64,000 bases of DNA from an uncultured Campylobacter sp. (GCA_900539255.1 UQBJ01000007.1:1-64000); one strand, 5' to 3'; shown: positions 8,660 to 18,568, numbered from the stretch's first letter. Made by a program: numbers and translations. Notes: generated from the letters alone by a model not told the origin.

Positions 8660-9384
8660 CAGCCCATAAACCTTTCATAAAGTGCTGTGTTGTGTGCTTT
8701 CAGCTCGTCTTGCGTGCCGATAAAGCCCACTTTTTTGTCTTGCAAAATCAAAAACCTGTCCAAAACATTTCTCATACTCTCTTTGTCGTGCGTTACTAGC
8801 ACCATAGTCAGCCCAAGCCCCGCTTTTAAGGCTAAAACAAGCTCGTCAAATTCACGCGAGCTGTGCGGGTCAAGCCCTGAGGTCGGCTCGTCCAAAAAAA
8901 GCAAGCTGCTATCAAGCGCCAAAGCCCGCGCGATAGCCACGCGCTTTACCATACCGCCGCTTAACTCGCTAGGAAAAAGCCCAAGCACCCTTTCATCAAG
9001 CCCTACCATTTTAATCTTCATATAAACAAGCTCTTTTATAGAACGCTCGCTTAAATGCGTGTATTCGCGCAGGGGCAAGGCTATGTTTTCATACGCGCTA
9101 AAAAAGCTAAAAAGCGCGCCAAACTGAAAGACAACGCCCCAAGATTGCTGTAATTTTAGCGCATCTTTTGGGCTAATGCGGCGTAAATTTTTGCCTAAAA
9201 TTTCATACTCGCCGCCATCAAAATGCTCTAACATTAGCATTTGCCGCAGTAGCACGGATTTGCCCGAACCAGAACCGCCCAAAATGCCAAAAATTTCGCC
9301 CTTATTGACACTAAAACTCACCTTATCGTGTATGAGTTTGTCTCCAAAACGCGTTATAATGTCTTTTGCCACAATCTCGCTCAT
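8659..9384 (-). CDS. iamA: ABC transporter ATPase, MlaF/IamA type
   Basis: The 241-residue ATP-binding subunit of the MCE lipid transporter. It has Walker A GGSGSGKS (residues 36-43), the signature LSGGMVKRVA near residue 140, Walker B LLFLDEPTSG near 160 and the switch histidine in VLVTHD. The M after LSGG and the general pattern match MlaF rather than importers for small solutes. It lies directly after the permease gene. In C. jejuni this pair is called iamA/iamB from an invasion-associated marker; that name is by homology only. Confidence 0.9.
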   Translation of the reverse strand: MSEIVAKDIITRFGDKLIHDKVSFSVNKGEIFGILGGSGSGKSVLLRQMLMLEHFDGGEYEILGKNLRRISPKDALKLQQSWGVVFQFGALFSFFSAYENIALPLREYTHLSERSIKELVYMKIKMVGLDERVLGLFPSELSGGMVKRVAIARALALDSSLLFLDEPTSGLDPHSSREFDELVLALKAGLGLTMVLVTHDKESMRNVLDRFLILQDKKVGFIGTQDELKAHNTALYERFMG

Positions 9385-10530
9385 CTAAATGCCCGCCTGT
9401 GTGAGAAAGATAGAAAAAAGCGCATCAAAAGCAATCACCCAAAATATCGCATTTACCACGCTTTTTGTCGTGTAAATGCCTATGCTTTCTGTGGTGTTTT
9501 TCACGCCAAAGCCCCGAAAACACGCTATCATACCGATGATATACCCAAAAACTGGGGCTTTGACAAGCCCGATGATGATATGTTTAAGCTCCACAGCCTC
9601 TTTGAAGCGTCTCATAAATTCAAAAGGATTTATCCCAAGACTTAAATCCGCCACAAGCAAACCGCCAAAAATGCTTACCGCATCGGCAACCGCGACTATC
9701 AAAGGCATAGCAAAGCTAAGTGCCAGCACGCGTGGCAGTATGATAAAACGCGCAGAGTTAAAGCCCATAGTATTCATCGCGTTGATTTCATCGGTGATTT
9801 TCATCACGCCGATTTGCGCCGTGTATGAGCTAGCACTGCGCCCAGCGATAACGATAGCAGCGATAAGCGGGGCGATTTCTCTCGTGGCTGAAATGCCGAC
9901 TAAATCCACGATGAAAATGTTTGCGCCAAATTGCGCCAGCTGATACGCCGCTTGATAAGCAAGCACCACGCCTACAAGCAAGGAAGTTAAGATGATGATG
10001 GGCATTGCTCGCAAGGCAGAATGCTCTATGTGGTATAAAAAGGCGATGAAACGGAAGTTTTTGGGGTGCTTCATCAAATCAAAAAGGGCAGCAAAAAAGA
10101 CTCCGCTAAAAACGACAAAGCGTCTTAAAGCGGCTATCATTTTAGCGATTTTATCGCTGATGAGCCTTGCTAAATGCTCTTGTGCTTGGGCTTTTTGCTT
10201 TTTTGGTAAGGGCGCATAATTTTTCGCACAAAGCTCGTAAAGGCTTGAATTTGTGGCGTTTAAGCCTGTTTTTTGGATTTCATAATTTTCTTTTTTGAGC
10301 TCAAATTCAAGCCTTAAAAAAAAGCAAATGCCCGCTGTATCGATATGCGTTAAATTTGAAAAATCAAAAATGATGACTTTTGAATTTGGCTTAAAAATTT
10401 GCAAAATGGGCTTTTTTTCAAAAAAGGGCAGTGAATTTTTGTCCCAAATTCCACTGATGACAAGCCTATCTTGCGCGTTTTGAGTGATAAATTCAAGCTC
10501 ACTTTTCAAAAAGGCTAAATTTTGACTCAT
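9385..10530 (-). CDS. iamB: ABC transporter permease, MlaE/IamB type with N-terminal STAS-like domain
   Basis: A 381-residue two-part protein. Residues 1-115 look like a STAS/NTP-binding-like domain (VIIFDFSNLTHIDTAGICF), normally a separate MlaB in Enterobacteria. Residues 130-381 are the MlaE permease with the family segment GRSASSYTAQIGVMKITDEI and several membrane helices. The fusion of the two is common in Campylobacterota. It stands directly before the ATPase and is part of the same operon. Confidence 0.9.
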   Translation of the reverse strand: MSQNLAFLKSELEFITQNAQDRLVISGIWDKNSLPFFEKKPILQIFKPNSKVIIFDFSNLTHIDTAGICFFLRLEFELKKENYEIQKTGLNATNSSLYELCAKNYAPLPKKQKAQAQEHLARLISDKIAKMIAALRRFVVFSGVFFAALFDLMKHPKNFRFIAFLYHIEHSALRAMPIIILTSLLVGVVLAYQAAYQLAQFGANIFIVDLVGISATREIAPLIAAIVIAGRSASSYTAQIGVMKITDEINAMNTMGFNSARFIILPRVLALSFAMPLIVAVADAVSIFGGLLVADLSLGINPFEFMRRFKEAVELKHIIIGLVKAPVFGYIIGMIACFRGFGVKNTTESIGIYTTKSVVNAIFWVIAFDALFSIFLTQAGI

Positions 10531-10565
10531 CTTGTCCCCTTAATCTCGCGCCTTAAATGCGCACA

Positions 10566-12497
10566 CTACTCATCATCTGCTTTTAAAACAAACTCGCAAA
10601 ACCTATCAGGCGTAAAGCCAAAGTGCGCGAAAACTTCTTTGTCCTTGCCACTTTCCCCAAAGCTTTTAATGCCAAAAACCTTATCGCAAAACTGATAAAG
10701 CTCGTTTGCACTAGCTGCTTCTACGCCGATAACCCTGCCTTGTAAAAGCCTTTTTTTGTAAGCCTTATCTTGCCTTTCAAAAAGCTCATAGCAAGGCATT
10801 GAGATGACGCTTACTCTTTTGCCTTTTTGCTCTAAAAGTGCGGCGGTTTCTAGGCAAAGGCTCACTTCGCTACCGCTTGCAAGCAAGGTAAATTCAGCAT
10901 TTTCGCTTTCTTTAAGCAAATACGCTCCATTTTCCACTCCGCCAAAAACGCCTTGTGGCAAGGCTTTGAGCTTCTGGCGTGAAAGCACAAAGGCGCAAGG
11001 CAAGTTTTCTTTTAAGGCTATTTGCCACGCCGCCGCGTTTTCGTTGCCATCAGCTGGGCGAAAGGTAAGGAAATTTGGCATTGCACGAAAGGTGCTAAGC
11101 TGTTCTATGGGCTGATGCGTGGGTCCGTCCTCTCCAACGCCTATACTATCGTGCGTAAAGATGAAAAAATGCTTGATTTTCATCAAAGCGGCGATTCTTG
11201 CAGCTGGTTTTAAATACTCGCTGAAAATAAAAAAAGTCGCCGAAAAGGGCAAGAAAAGCCCATACCTTGCAAAGCCGTTGTTTATGGCTGCCATAGCGTG
11301 TTCTCTTATGCCAAAATGCAAATTTTTGCCCGCCACAAAGTCGCCAAAGCCCTTTAACTCGGTTTTATTTGACGGGGCTAAATCAGCACTTCCGCCTAAA
11401 AAGCCCACAACGCTTTTTGCAATAGCGTTTAAAATTTCGCCGTTTGAATCCCTTGTGGCTATGTCTTTACCGCTAAAAATTGGATACTCAACCTTGCTAA
11501 AATCAGGCTTTAAAAGCTCGTTTAAAAGCTCTTTTTTGGGCGAGTTTTGTAGGATTTGTCTCCATTTTGCCTGTGCTAAATCGCCAAGTTCAACCGCACT
11601 TTCAAAGCGGATTTTCACATCGGCTGGAATTTCAAAGTGAGAATTTGGGTCAAAGCCTAAATTTTCTTTCATTTTTTTGATGATTTCTTCGCCCAAAGGT
11701 GCGCCGTGGCTGTGATGTGAGCCTTCAAGCGTGAGTGCGGCTTTGGCTATGGTAGTGTGAGCGATGATGAGCGTGGGTTTTGTGGCGTTTTTAGCCTTTA
11801 AAAGTGCGTTGTTTATGGCTTCATAATCGTGTCCGTTTATGTCAAGCACTTCAAAGCCCTGTGCGATAAACCTTTGCGCCACATCTTCATCAAAAGCCAA
11901 AGCCGTGTCGCCTTCGATAGAAATGTGGTTGCTGTCGTAGATGATAATTAAATTATCAAGCTTATGAACGCCTGCAAGCGAGCAAGCCTCGTAACTAATA
12001 CCCTCTTGCAAATCCCCGTCTCCGCAAAGGCAATACACCTTGTGGTTGATAAGAGTTTCGCCTAGCAAATTCGCCGCTTTTTTAGCCGCCATCGCAAAGC
12101 CAACAGCGTTTGCAACGCCTTGTCCTAATGGTCCTGTGGCGATTTCTACGCCTTGTGTGCTTATTTCTGGGTGTCCGGGCGTTTTGGAGTGCAGCTGCCT
12201 AAAATTTTTTAAATCTTCAATGCCTAAATCATAGCCACTTAAATGCAAAAAGCTATACAAAAGCGCGCTGGCGTGTCCGCCCGAAAAAACGAGCCTGTCG
12301 CGGTTTAGCCAAGTTGAGTCCTTGGGGTTGTGCTGTAAATGCAAACTTAAAACAGCCACAATGTCAGATAGCCCCAAAGCTGCGCCAGGGTGTCCGCTAT
12401 TTGCCTTTTGCACCATATCAGCACTTAAAACCCGCAAGGTGTTTGCCATTTTTGCTAGCGTTTGAAAGTCTGTTTTTTCAAGCTTGTTTAAATTCAT
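10566..12497 (-). CDS. tkt: transketolase
   Basis: Thiamine-diphosphate enzyme that moves two-carbon units between pentose-phosphate and glycolytic sugars. The 643-residue product shows the N-terminal GHPGAALGL, the cofactor motif GDGDLQEG near residue 157, and the pyrimidine-domain block with FIFTHDSIGVGEDGPTHQP near residue 445, all typical. In Campylobacter, which lacks a complete Entner/EMP sugar catabolism, it supplies pentoses and erythrose-4-phosphate. It follows ispA by 12 bp. Confidence 0.97.
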   Translation of the reverse strand: MNLNKLEKTDFQTLAKMANTLRVLSADMVQKANSGHPGAALGLSDIVAVLSLHLQHNPKDSTWLNRDRLVFSGGHASALLYSFLHLSGYDLGIEDLKNFRQLHSKTPGHPEISTQGVEIATGPLGQGVANAVGFAMAAKKAANLLGETLINHKVYCLCGDGDLQEGISYEACSLAGVHKLDNLIIIYDSNHISIEGDTALAFDEDVAQRFIAQGFEVLDINGHDYEAINNALLKAKNATKPTLIIAHTTIAKAALTLEGSHHSHGAPLGEEIIKKMKENLGFDPNSHFEIPADVKIRFESAVELGDLAQAKWRQILQNSPKKELLNELLKPDFSKVEYPIFSGKDIATRDSNGEILNAIAKSVVGFLGGSADLAPSNKTELKGFGDFVAGKNLHFGIREHAMAAINNGFARYGLFLPFSATFFIFSEYLKPAARIAALMKIKHFFIFTHDSIGVGEDGPTHQPIEQLSTFRAMPNFLTFRPADGNENAAAWQIALKENLPCAFVLSRQKLKALPQGVFGGVENGAYLLKESENAEFTLLASGSEVSLCLETAALLEQKGKRVSVISMPCYELFERQDKAYKKRLLQGRVIGVEAASANELYQFCDKVFGIKSFGESGKDKEVFAHFGFTPDRFCEFVLKADDE

Positions 12498-12509
12498 CTT
12501 TTGTCCTTT

Positions 12510-13355
12510 TTAAAGGTATTTTTTTATCAAATTTTTAAGATAAGGGGCTAAATTCTCATCTAAATTCAAAAGCAAACTCTCACAAATTTCGAGCAAATCA
12601 GCCTTTGCCTTTTGCGCCCCTGCAAGTGTGAGTAAATTCACAAAGGAATTTTTGTGTGTATCTGCCTTTGTGGGCTTGCCTGAGTTTTTTTCATCGCTTG
12701 TAGCATCGATAATGTCGTCATTGATTTGAAAGACAAGTCCTAATTTTAAGCCAAATTCATAAATTTGAGCCGTTTTTTTCTCGTCAAATTCGCAAATTTC
12801 ACAGCCCATTTTAAGCGCAGCAGCGATTAAACGGGCGGTTTTGTGGATGTGCAAGAATTCAAGCTGCCTTAAATCAAGCCTTTTGTCCTCAAAAAAGCAA
12901 TCAATCGCCTGTCCTATAATCATTCCATTTATACCCGCATTGTATGATAAGGTTTTGATGAGCTTTATTTTGATAGTATCGCTAAATTCAGCATTTGACA
13001 AGAGTAAAAAGGCTTCGGTGTTGAGCGCATCGCCCACTAAAATCGCTGTGGTTTCATCATAAGCCTTGTGTAAGGTAGGTTTGCCACGCCGCAAAGGCGC
13101 ATTGTCCATAGCGGGCAAATCATCGTGTATGAGCGAGTAAGTGTGGATAAACTCAACAGCCAAAGCCGCACTCATCGCCTTTTCAAGCAAAGTTGGGGCT
13201 TTGTTTTCCACTATGCCAAGCAAAAGCTGGGCGCGAAAGTGTTTGCCGCCCGCTACAAGCATACTTGACAAGGCTTCGTTAAAAAAGGGGTGAAAGCTTT
13301 GAATGCTTGGCAAATTTGCCTTTAAAAAGCCCTCAAAACGCGTCAAAACGCTCAC
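12510..13355 (-). CDS. ispA: polyprenyl synthetase (farnesyl/geranyl diphosphate synthase)
   Basis: Condenses isopentenyl diphosphate with allylic diphosphates to make the C15 (possibly C20) precursors of quinone side chains and undecaprenol. The 281-residue protein carries the first aspartate-rich motif DDLPAMD (residues 78-84) and the second, NDDIID, near residue 213. GTG start; its first four bases overlap the stop of the PDZ-protein gene (GTGA). Same gene order as C. jejuni Cj1643-Cj1645. Confidence 0.93.
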   Translation of the reverse strand: MSVLTRFEGFLKANLPSIQSFHPFFNEALSSMLVAGGKHFRAQLLLGIVENKAPTLLEKAMSAALAVEFIHTYSLIHDDLPAMDNAPLRRGKPTLHKAYDETTAILVGDALNTEAFLLLSNAEFSDTIKIKLIKTLSYNAGINGMIIGQAIDCFFEDKRLDLRQLEFLHIHKTARLIAAALKMGCEICEFDEKKTAQIYEFGLKLGLVFQINDDIIDATSDEKNSGKPTKADTHKNSFVNLLTLAGAQKAKADLLEICESLLLNLDENLAPYLKNLIKKYL

Positions 13356-14440
13356 TTACTCAGCCTTATGAAAAACTGAAACTGCTCATTTTCGCGCAGC
13401 AGCCAATGCTCTTGTTTATTGACGGGCAAACGCCTTGCCGCACGAGATACCAGCACTCTAAAAAAGTCATCACGCACGAAAATGCGCTGAGCGTGGGCGA
13501 CATTTTTGATGACTTCGTTGTTGATACGAATGATTTTATCGCCCACTTTAAAGCCCGCATTTGCGGCTTTTGAATCAGGTGCGACACGAGTGATGATTAA
13601 ATTCTTGTTTATGGTAAGCCCAAGTGTGTTTGTATAGGCTGCCTTGACGACTTTTTTGGGCGCAGGCGTGGCTACGGGTAGGTTAAAGCGGCTTAAATCC
13701 TTTGCAAAGACATTTGTGCTGATATTTAAGTCTCTATTATCGCGCAAGACGACAAAGTATAGCGTAGCGCCGCGGTCGCTGAAAAGTATGGTTTCGTTGA
13801 GCTTTCGCAAATCCTTTGCGCTCACGCCATCAACGCTTACTATTTCATCGTTGATTAGGAATTTGCCGTTGTTTCGCACGCTTTCAACATAAATTTTGTT
13901 ATCTCTCATCACAAAATCCACGCCTATATCGCCCCAATACACATCATTATACTTCGCAAAGTGCTTTAAATAGCGATTGCCGATGAACGAGCCGTCTCCC
14001 AAAGCTATGCCAAGCATAGAGCAGCAAGTGGTGTCAAGCTGTCCTACCTTAGTGCGAAAGTCAAGCTGGTCGCGCTCGTTTATGTTTTGGGCTAGGTATT
14101 TAAGATGCCCTATATAAGGCTGCTGCGGGTCGATAATGCCTACCCAATCATTACGCGTAAGGTTTTGCTCATCATAAGTAACAGGCGGAAACAAGCTAAA
14201 ATCAGTCCTTACAAGGTATAAATTCAAAAAAGGGTCGTATTTGACATAGCGGTTGAGCTTTTGGTTTGGAGTTTTCAGCACTGCAAGCAGGTTGTCGCTC
14301 AGCACAAAAGCGTCCATTCCCTCATACACCATAACGCTAGCTTTGTTGCGAGCATAACACGCCGCAAAGTCCTCAAATTTAGGGCGTTCAACGCCCAGCA
14401 TCAAACCCGCACAAAGTGCGATAAAAGCTAAAATTCTCAT
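13352..14440 (-). CDS. secreted PDZ-domain protein (Cj1643-like)
   Basis: A 362-residue exported protein with a signal peptide (about 1-16). Two PDZ-like stretches are visible: one around residues 165-235 with GDIGVDFVMRDNKIYVESV and NDEIVSVDGVSAKDL, and a clearer one around 270-330 with VAPDSKAANAGFKVGDKIIR. No serine-protease catalytic triad is evident, so this is not a DegP/HtrA. It likely acts as a periplasmic scaffold. It overlaps the ybaB stop and the ispA start by 4 bp each, so translation is coupled along the operon. Confidence 0.8.
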   Translation of the reverse strand: MRILAFIALCAGLMLGVERPKFEDFAACYARNKASVMVYEGMDAFVLSDNLLAVLKTPNQKLNRYVKYDPFLNLYLVRTDFSLFPPVTYDEQNLTRNDWVGIIDPQQPYIGHLKYLAQNINERDQLDFRTKVGQLDTTCCSMLGIALGDGSFIGNRYLKHFAKYNDVYWGDIGVDFVMRDNKIYVESVRNNGKFLINDEIVSVDGVSAKDLRKLNETILFSDRGATLYFVVLRDNRDLNISTNVFAKDLSRFNLPVATPAPKKVVKAAYTNTLGLTINKNLIITRVAPDSKAANAGFKVGDKIIRINNEVIKNVAHAQRIFVRDDFFRVLVSRAARRLPVNKQEHWLLRENEQFQFFIRLSK

Positions 14441-14739
14441 AGGTTAAACCCTCCTAAAATGTCTCCTGCCATACTTTGCTTGTTTTGATTGACCATATTT
14501 AAGGCATCATTTACGGCAGCGATGAGTAAAATTTGCAAGGATTCTTTGTCATCAAGCAGGCTTTCATCAACGCTAATGTCGATGACTTCGCCCTTGCCGT
14601 TTGCGCTCACCTTGACTAAACCCCCGCCACTTTTGGCGACAAACTCTTTTTTAGCAAGCTCAGATTCTAGCTGCTGAGCCTTTTCCTGCACATTTTGAAA
14701 CAGCTCGCCCATTTTGGACAAATCTAAATTTTCAAACAT
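14437..14739 (-). CDS. YbaB/EbfC nucleoid-associated protein
   Basis: A 100-residue DNA-binding protein of the YbaB/EbfC family, with a helical N-terminus (MFENLDLSKMGELFQNVQ), the GGGLVKVSANGKGEVIDISV beta segment and a helical C-terminus. These form tweezer-like dimers that bind DNA. The ATG at 14739 has AAGGA seven bases upstream; an upstream in-frame start at 14766 would add nine unlikely residues. Heads the run down to the MCE lipoprotein. Confidence 0.92.
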   Translation of the reverse strand: MFENLDLSKMGELFQNVQEKAQQLESELAKKEFVAKSGGGLVKVSANGKGEVIDISVDESLLDDKESLQILLIAAVNDALNMVNQNKQSMAGDILGGFNL

Positions 14740-14867
14740 TTTTTTCCTTGAAAGTGTGATTTGCAAATTCTACTATAAATTTAATAAAAACAACTTAAAA
14801 CTCTCACAGATATGAAAATTTTTTGCAAACTTTGTAAAAAACTGCGCTCAGTTTCCACTCTAACGCC

Positions 14868-16151
14868 CTATTTACGCTTATTTACTAGCTCTTTTACCAT
14901 TTCTTTATCGCTAAATGGATACTTTACGCCCTTTATTTCTTGGTAATTCTCATCTCCCTTGCCTAAAATCACTACAAAATCATCATCACCCTGCATTTCA
15001 AGGGCTTTTTCTATGGCTTTTTTGCGCTCACACTCGACAAACACGCTTTCATCTTGGACTATACCGCTTAAAATGTCTGCTATAATGTCATTTGGATTTT
15101 CGCTTCGTGGGTTATCGCTTGTGATGATGAGCTTTTTGGCGAATTTTTTCGCTGCCTTTGCCATTAAAGGACGCTTTGTTTTGTCTCTATCGCCGCCAGC
15201 TCCGAAAACTACGATTAAATTCTTATGCGAAAGTGCTTCAAGCACCTTTTCTATGCCATCGCTCGTGTGCGCAAAATCCACTATCACCCTTTCAGCCACT
15301 TCCTCAACCCTGCCACTCACGCCCTTAAATTCGCTCACTGCCCTTTGCAAGGCGCTTAAATTTGGGCGCTTTAACTCATTTATACAAGCAAGCGCGGCAA
15401 GGAGATTGTAAAGATTAAAAAGCCCCACAAGCGACGAGTTTATTGGCACTTTTTCGCCCTTAAAATTCAAAGTCGCCCTTATGCCAGAATTCAAATCAAA
15501 CTCGCTCACACCATAATCAGCACTATTTTTTACGCCGTAAGTTATGGCGTTTGCGCTATTATAAGCGATTTTTACGCTGTCAGCATTGATGAATTTTAAA
15601 CACTCATCAGTGAAAAAACTTTCCTTTGCGGCTTGATAATGCGCAAAATCCTTGTGAAAATCCAAATGGTCCTGAGTTAAATTCGTAAAAATTTTCGCCA
15701 CAAAATTTAGGCTTTCAATGCGCTTTTGAACAAGAGCGTGTGAGCTAACCTCCATCACAAAAAACTCACACTCAGCCTTGCTTGCCTTTGCCAAATAATC
15801 AAGCGTTTGCAAAATGGGCGCGGTTGTTAAGCCCTTTTCGCCGATGATTTGCTCTCCTATAAAAGCCCCGCGAGTGCCGCAAAGTGCGCTTTTAAAGCCA
15901 AGAGCGTTTAAAAGATGGGCGATGATTGCTGCTGTGGTTGTTTTGCCGTTTGTGCCTGTGATGGCGATGATTTGGATATTTTCATCTACGCCTAAAAGCC
16001 TTTTGCACTCATTTAAAGAGATGATTTTTGCGCCCTTTTTTTGCGCTTCACCTTTAAATTTAGCATTTTGAGCGCACTCTACAAAAAAGCAATTTTGCTC
16101 ACACTCGTTAGAATTGTCCGTGATGAAAGTGTCTTGCAAGGCTATTTTCAC
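14868..16151 (-). CDS. murE: UDP-N-acetylmuramoyl-L-alanyl-D-glutamate--2,6-diaminopimelate ligase
   Basis: Adds meso-diaminopimelate to the peptidoglycan precursor in the cytoplasm. The 427-residue protein has the ATP loop GTNGKTTT (66-73), the Mur-ligase central domain with SSHAL and NLTQDHLDFH, and the substrate-selecting DNPR motif near residue 345, which points to meso-DAP rather than lysine. At 427 residues it is shorter than the roughly 480-500 usual elsewhere, with a reduced N-terminal domain, as is normal in Campylobacter. GTG start overlapping the stop of the preceding gene (GTGA). Confidence 0.95.
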   Translation of the reverse strand: MKIALQDTFITDNSNECEQNCFFVECAQNAKFKGEAQKKGAKIISLNECKRLLGVDENIQIIAITGTNGKTTTAAIIAHLLNALGFKSALCGTRGAFIGEQIIGEKGLTTAPILQTLDYLAKASKAECEFFVMEVSSHALVQKRIESLNFVAKIFTNLTQDHLDFHKDFAHYQAAKESFFTDECLKFINADSVKIAYNSANAITYGVKNSADYGVSEFDLNSGIRATLNFKGEKVPINSSLVGLFNLYNLLAALACINELKRPNLSALQRAVSEFKGVSGRVEEVAERVIVDFAHTSDGIEKVLEALSHKNLIVVFGAGGDRDKTKRPLMAKAAKKFAKKLIITSDNPRSENPNDIIADILSGIVQDESVFVECERKKAIEKALEMQGDDDFVVILGKGDENYQEIKGVKYPFSDKEMVKELVNKRK

Positions 16152-16666
16152 GCTAAATTCCTCAGTCTTTCTTGCAACCGCATAAACCGTCCGTCCCCCG
16201 CAAAATGCACCGCCACGCTTTCCATATAGCCCAGCAAAGTGTCGGTGTAGCCGTTATCCAAGAGCTTTTCCAAAAAGTCCAAAAACTCGTTTTTGCTTGA
16301 CAGCACGAGCTTGTTGGCAAAAATCACATTTTCAAAACTCCGCTTAAAGCCCACTTCACGCTCACTTTGCAAAAAATCCGCATAGCTTAAAGCCTCGTGC
16401 GGATAGGCTTTTGAGCCTTCACTTAACTGCAAAATCTTTTCAAATTCCTTGTTTATCGAGCGCACCTTGCAATTTTTCATATAAAATTCAAAGAGCAAAT
16501 CCCCCTCATCAGGCGCATTGAGTGCGAATTCACAAAGCTCGATGAGATTAAGCAACAACGCGCTTGGCTTTTTCTCATAAGCAAGGCTCAAATAAAGCTT
16601 TGCACTCTCATAATCCTTGCGGCAAAACGCATTTAAGGCGATTTGTTTGAAATCCTGCGAACCCAT
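16148..16666 (-). CDS. conserved hypothetical protein (Cj1640-like position)
   Basis: A 172-residue soluble protein that is mostly helical. Its N-terminal third (CRKDYESAKLYLSLAYEKKP) reads like a tetratricopeptide repeat hairpin, so it may be a small helical-repeat adaptor. No catalytic motif is visible. It sits between the NifU-like gene and murE, sharing 4 bp with murE, as in C. jejuni. Confidence 0.75.
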   Translation of the reverse strand: MGSQDFKQIALNAFCRKDYESAKLYLSLAYEKKPSALLLNLIELCEFALNAPDEGDLLFEFYMKNCKVRSINKEFEKILQLSEGSKAYPHEALSYADFLQSEREVGFKRSFENVIFANKLVLSSKNEFLDFLEKLLDNGYTDTLLGYMESVAVHFAGDGRFMRLQERLRNLA

Positions 16667-16705
16667 TTTTATCCTTTTTTATGCTCAAATTATAGCTCAT
16701 TTGGC

Positions 16706-16978
16706 TTAAATTTTAGCAAACTCATCAGCCCCGCCGCTTAAATTCACAAGGGTGATTTCGGGGTGAATGTCGATTTTAAGCTGTCGTTCAAGGGCGTATT
16801 TTAGGGTCGTGCCACTTGCCGCACAGCCCTTGCAAGCCCCCGTTAAATGCACGAAAACCACGCCGTTTTTCACGCCTAAAAATTCCAAGCCCCCGCCGTC
16901 TTGCTCCAAAATGTAAAGTTGCTTGCCAAGCACCGCTTTTACAGGCTCTACAAGCTCATCATCGCTAAAAGGCATCAT
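16706..16978 (-). CDS. NifU-like iron-sulfur scaffold domain protein
   Basis: A 90-residue single-domain protein of the NifU C-terminal (Nfu) type with the CxxC pair in HLTGACKGCAASGTTLK. Nfu proteins carry and transfer Fe-S clusters to apo-enzymes. Two adjacent ATGs (16978 and 16975) can serve as start. Position upstream of murE corresponds to C. jejuni Cj1639. Size and motif are complete. Confidence 0.9.
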   Translation of the reverse strand: MMPFSDDELVEPVKAVLGKQLYILEQDGGGLEFLGVKNGVVFVHLTGACKGCAASGTTLKYALERQLKIDIHPEITLVNLSGGADEFAKI

Positions 16979-17142
16979 CGCTTTTCCTTAAAAATTTAAT
17001 TTCACTAGCGCGTTTGCTCGCTTCATCAAATTCATCGCTTTTTTTAAAGAGATGATTATAGCAAAATAAACTCATTTTTAGCAAAATTTACCCAAAGTGT
17101 CTTAATGCGATTTGCTCATCAAAATGAGTGCGATTATTAAAA

Positions 17143-17508
17143 TTAAGCAAGCCTTTTGCGCAAAAATTCCACAAATTCATCAAAGCTTGCTAAATTCAGC
17201 TTTACACGCTTTCTTTGCGGCTTGCCCCACATACATTCGGGGAAAAATTCATCGTCCTTAAAACGCGCCATTATGTGAAAATGCACGCGTGGGACATAGT
17301 TAGCAAAGGACGCAATGTTGATTTTGTCAGGCTTGTAAAACTCTCTTAAAGCTCGCTCACACAGCAGCACCACACGCCAAAGCTCATTTTGCAGGCTACT
17401 TGGGCAGTCTGTAAGCTCTATGAATGGCTCTTTGGTAAAGATTTTGAGCCAAGGAATTTGCGCGTTTTCACGCTCGATAAAAAGAAAATCGTTTTCAAAA
17501 ATTTTCAT
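17143..17508 (-). CDS. HIT-family nucleotide-binding protein
   Basis: A 121-residue protein of the histidine-triad superfamily. The triad region reads PRVHFHIMARF: the central catalytic-type histidine and the last histidine are present, while the first is replaced by arginine. HIT enzymes hydrolyse dinucleoside polyphosphates or nucleotidyl conjugates; the substrate here is unknown. It stands alone, 165 bp downstream of the NifU-like gene on the other side of a spacer with no visible gene. Confidence 0.8.
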   Translation of the reverse strand: MKIFENDFLFIERENAQIPWLKIFTKEPFIELTDCPSSLQNELWRVVLLCERALREFYKPDKINIASFANYVPRVHFHIMARFKDDEFFPECMWGKPQRKRVKLNLASFDEFVEFLRKRLA

Positions 17509-17652
17509 CTTTGCTCCGTTTATTTTAGGCTTAAAAATGCTGAATTTTACAAAAATTTTTTCAAATTTTGATGAATTTTAGCCGAAATTTCACAAAAATT
17601 TGAGCGATTGTGTCAAATTTTTGTTGTATAATTTCAAAAAATTCAAAGGTAA

Positions 17653-18417
17653 ATGATGATAGAGCTTAGAAAACCAGCCGAGATAGAAAAACTGCGCGAG
17701 GCAAACCGCATAGTCGCGCAAACGCTTGATTTTTTGGAGAGCCAAATCCGCGTAGGAATGAGCCTGAAAGCCATCAGCCAAATGGCGGAGGAATTCATAC
17801 TCGCAAAGGGCGCAACGCCGTCATTTAAGGGGCTTTATGGCTTTGAGGGCGCTATTTGCACGAGCTTAAACCGCGTTTGCATACACGGCACGCCCGATGA
17901 GACGAAGCTTAAAGAGGGCGACATTTTAGGGCTTGACATAGGCACTTGCAAGGACGGATTTTACGGAGATGCCGCTCGCACCATAGCTATCGGCAAGATT
18001 TCTGACAAAGATGCCAAGCTCATAGCCTGCGCCAAAGATGCGCTGGATTATGCGGTGAGCATTATCCGCGAGGGCTTGCGCTTTAAGGCGCTTTCGCAAA
18101 AACTTGATGAATTTATCAGGGCTAGGGGCTTTGTGCCGCTGCTTAACTACTGCGGACACGGCATTGGCACGCGCCCGCACGCTGAACCCGAAATCCCAAA
18201 CTACCTAGAACCTGGGCAAAGCCCAAAAGAAGGGGACAAAATCAAAAGCGGAATGGTCTTTTGCATAGAGCCGATGATTTGCCAAAAGGACGGCACGCCT
18301 GTGCATCTTAACAGCGACAGATGGAACGCCGCAAGTGCTGATGGGCTTAATACAGCGCATTTTGAGCATTGCATAGCGGTGGTAAGGGGCAGGGCGGAGG
18401 TTTTGTCAAGGGTTTGA
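17653..18417 (+). CDS. map: type I methionine aminopeptidase
   Basis: Removes the initiator methionine from nascent proteins. The 254-residue protein is of normal length and shows the two-metal ligands in order: DIGTCKDGFYGDAART (two aspartates near 97 and 108), GHGIGTRPHAEP (histidine near 170), FCIEPM (glutamate near 204) and TAHFEHCIAVV (glutamate near 235). Two consecutive ATGs at 17653 and 17656 follow AAAGGTAA. Monocistronic. Confidence 0.95.
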   Translation: MMIELRKPAEIEKLREANRIVAQTLDFLESQIRVGMSLKAISQMAEEFILAKGATPSFKGLYGFEGAICTSLNRVCIHGTPDETKLKEGDILGLDIGTCKDGFYGDAARTIAIGKISDKDAKLIACAKDALDYAVSIIREGLRFKALSQKLDEFIRARGFVPLLNYCGHGIGTRPHAEPEIPNYLEPGQSPKEGDKIKSGMVFCIEPMICQKDGTPVHLNSDRWNAASADGLNTAHFEHCIAVVRGRAEVLSRV

Positions 18418-18568
18418 GTTTGATGAGTGAAAAACAAAGGTTTTTTGATTGACATATTTTTCATAATGAGCGCAAAATGCGCTAGTTTGGTAAATTAGCA
18501 CTTTTTAAAAAAGAGTTAAAATCATCGTTTTATAAATCTTACCTACGGCTTGATTAGCAAATTTTCGC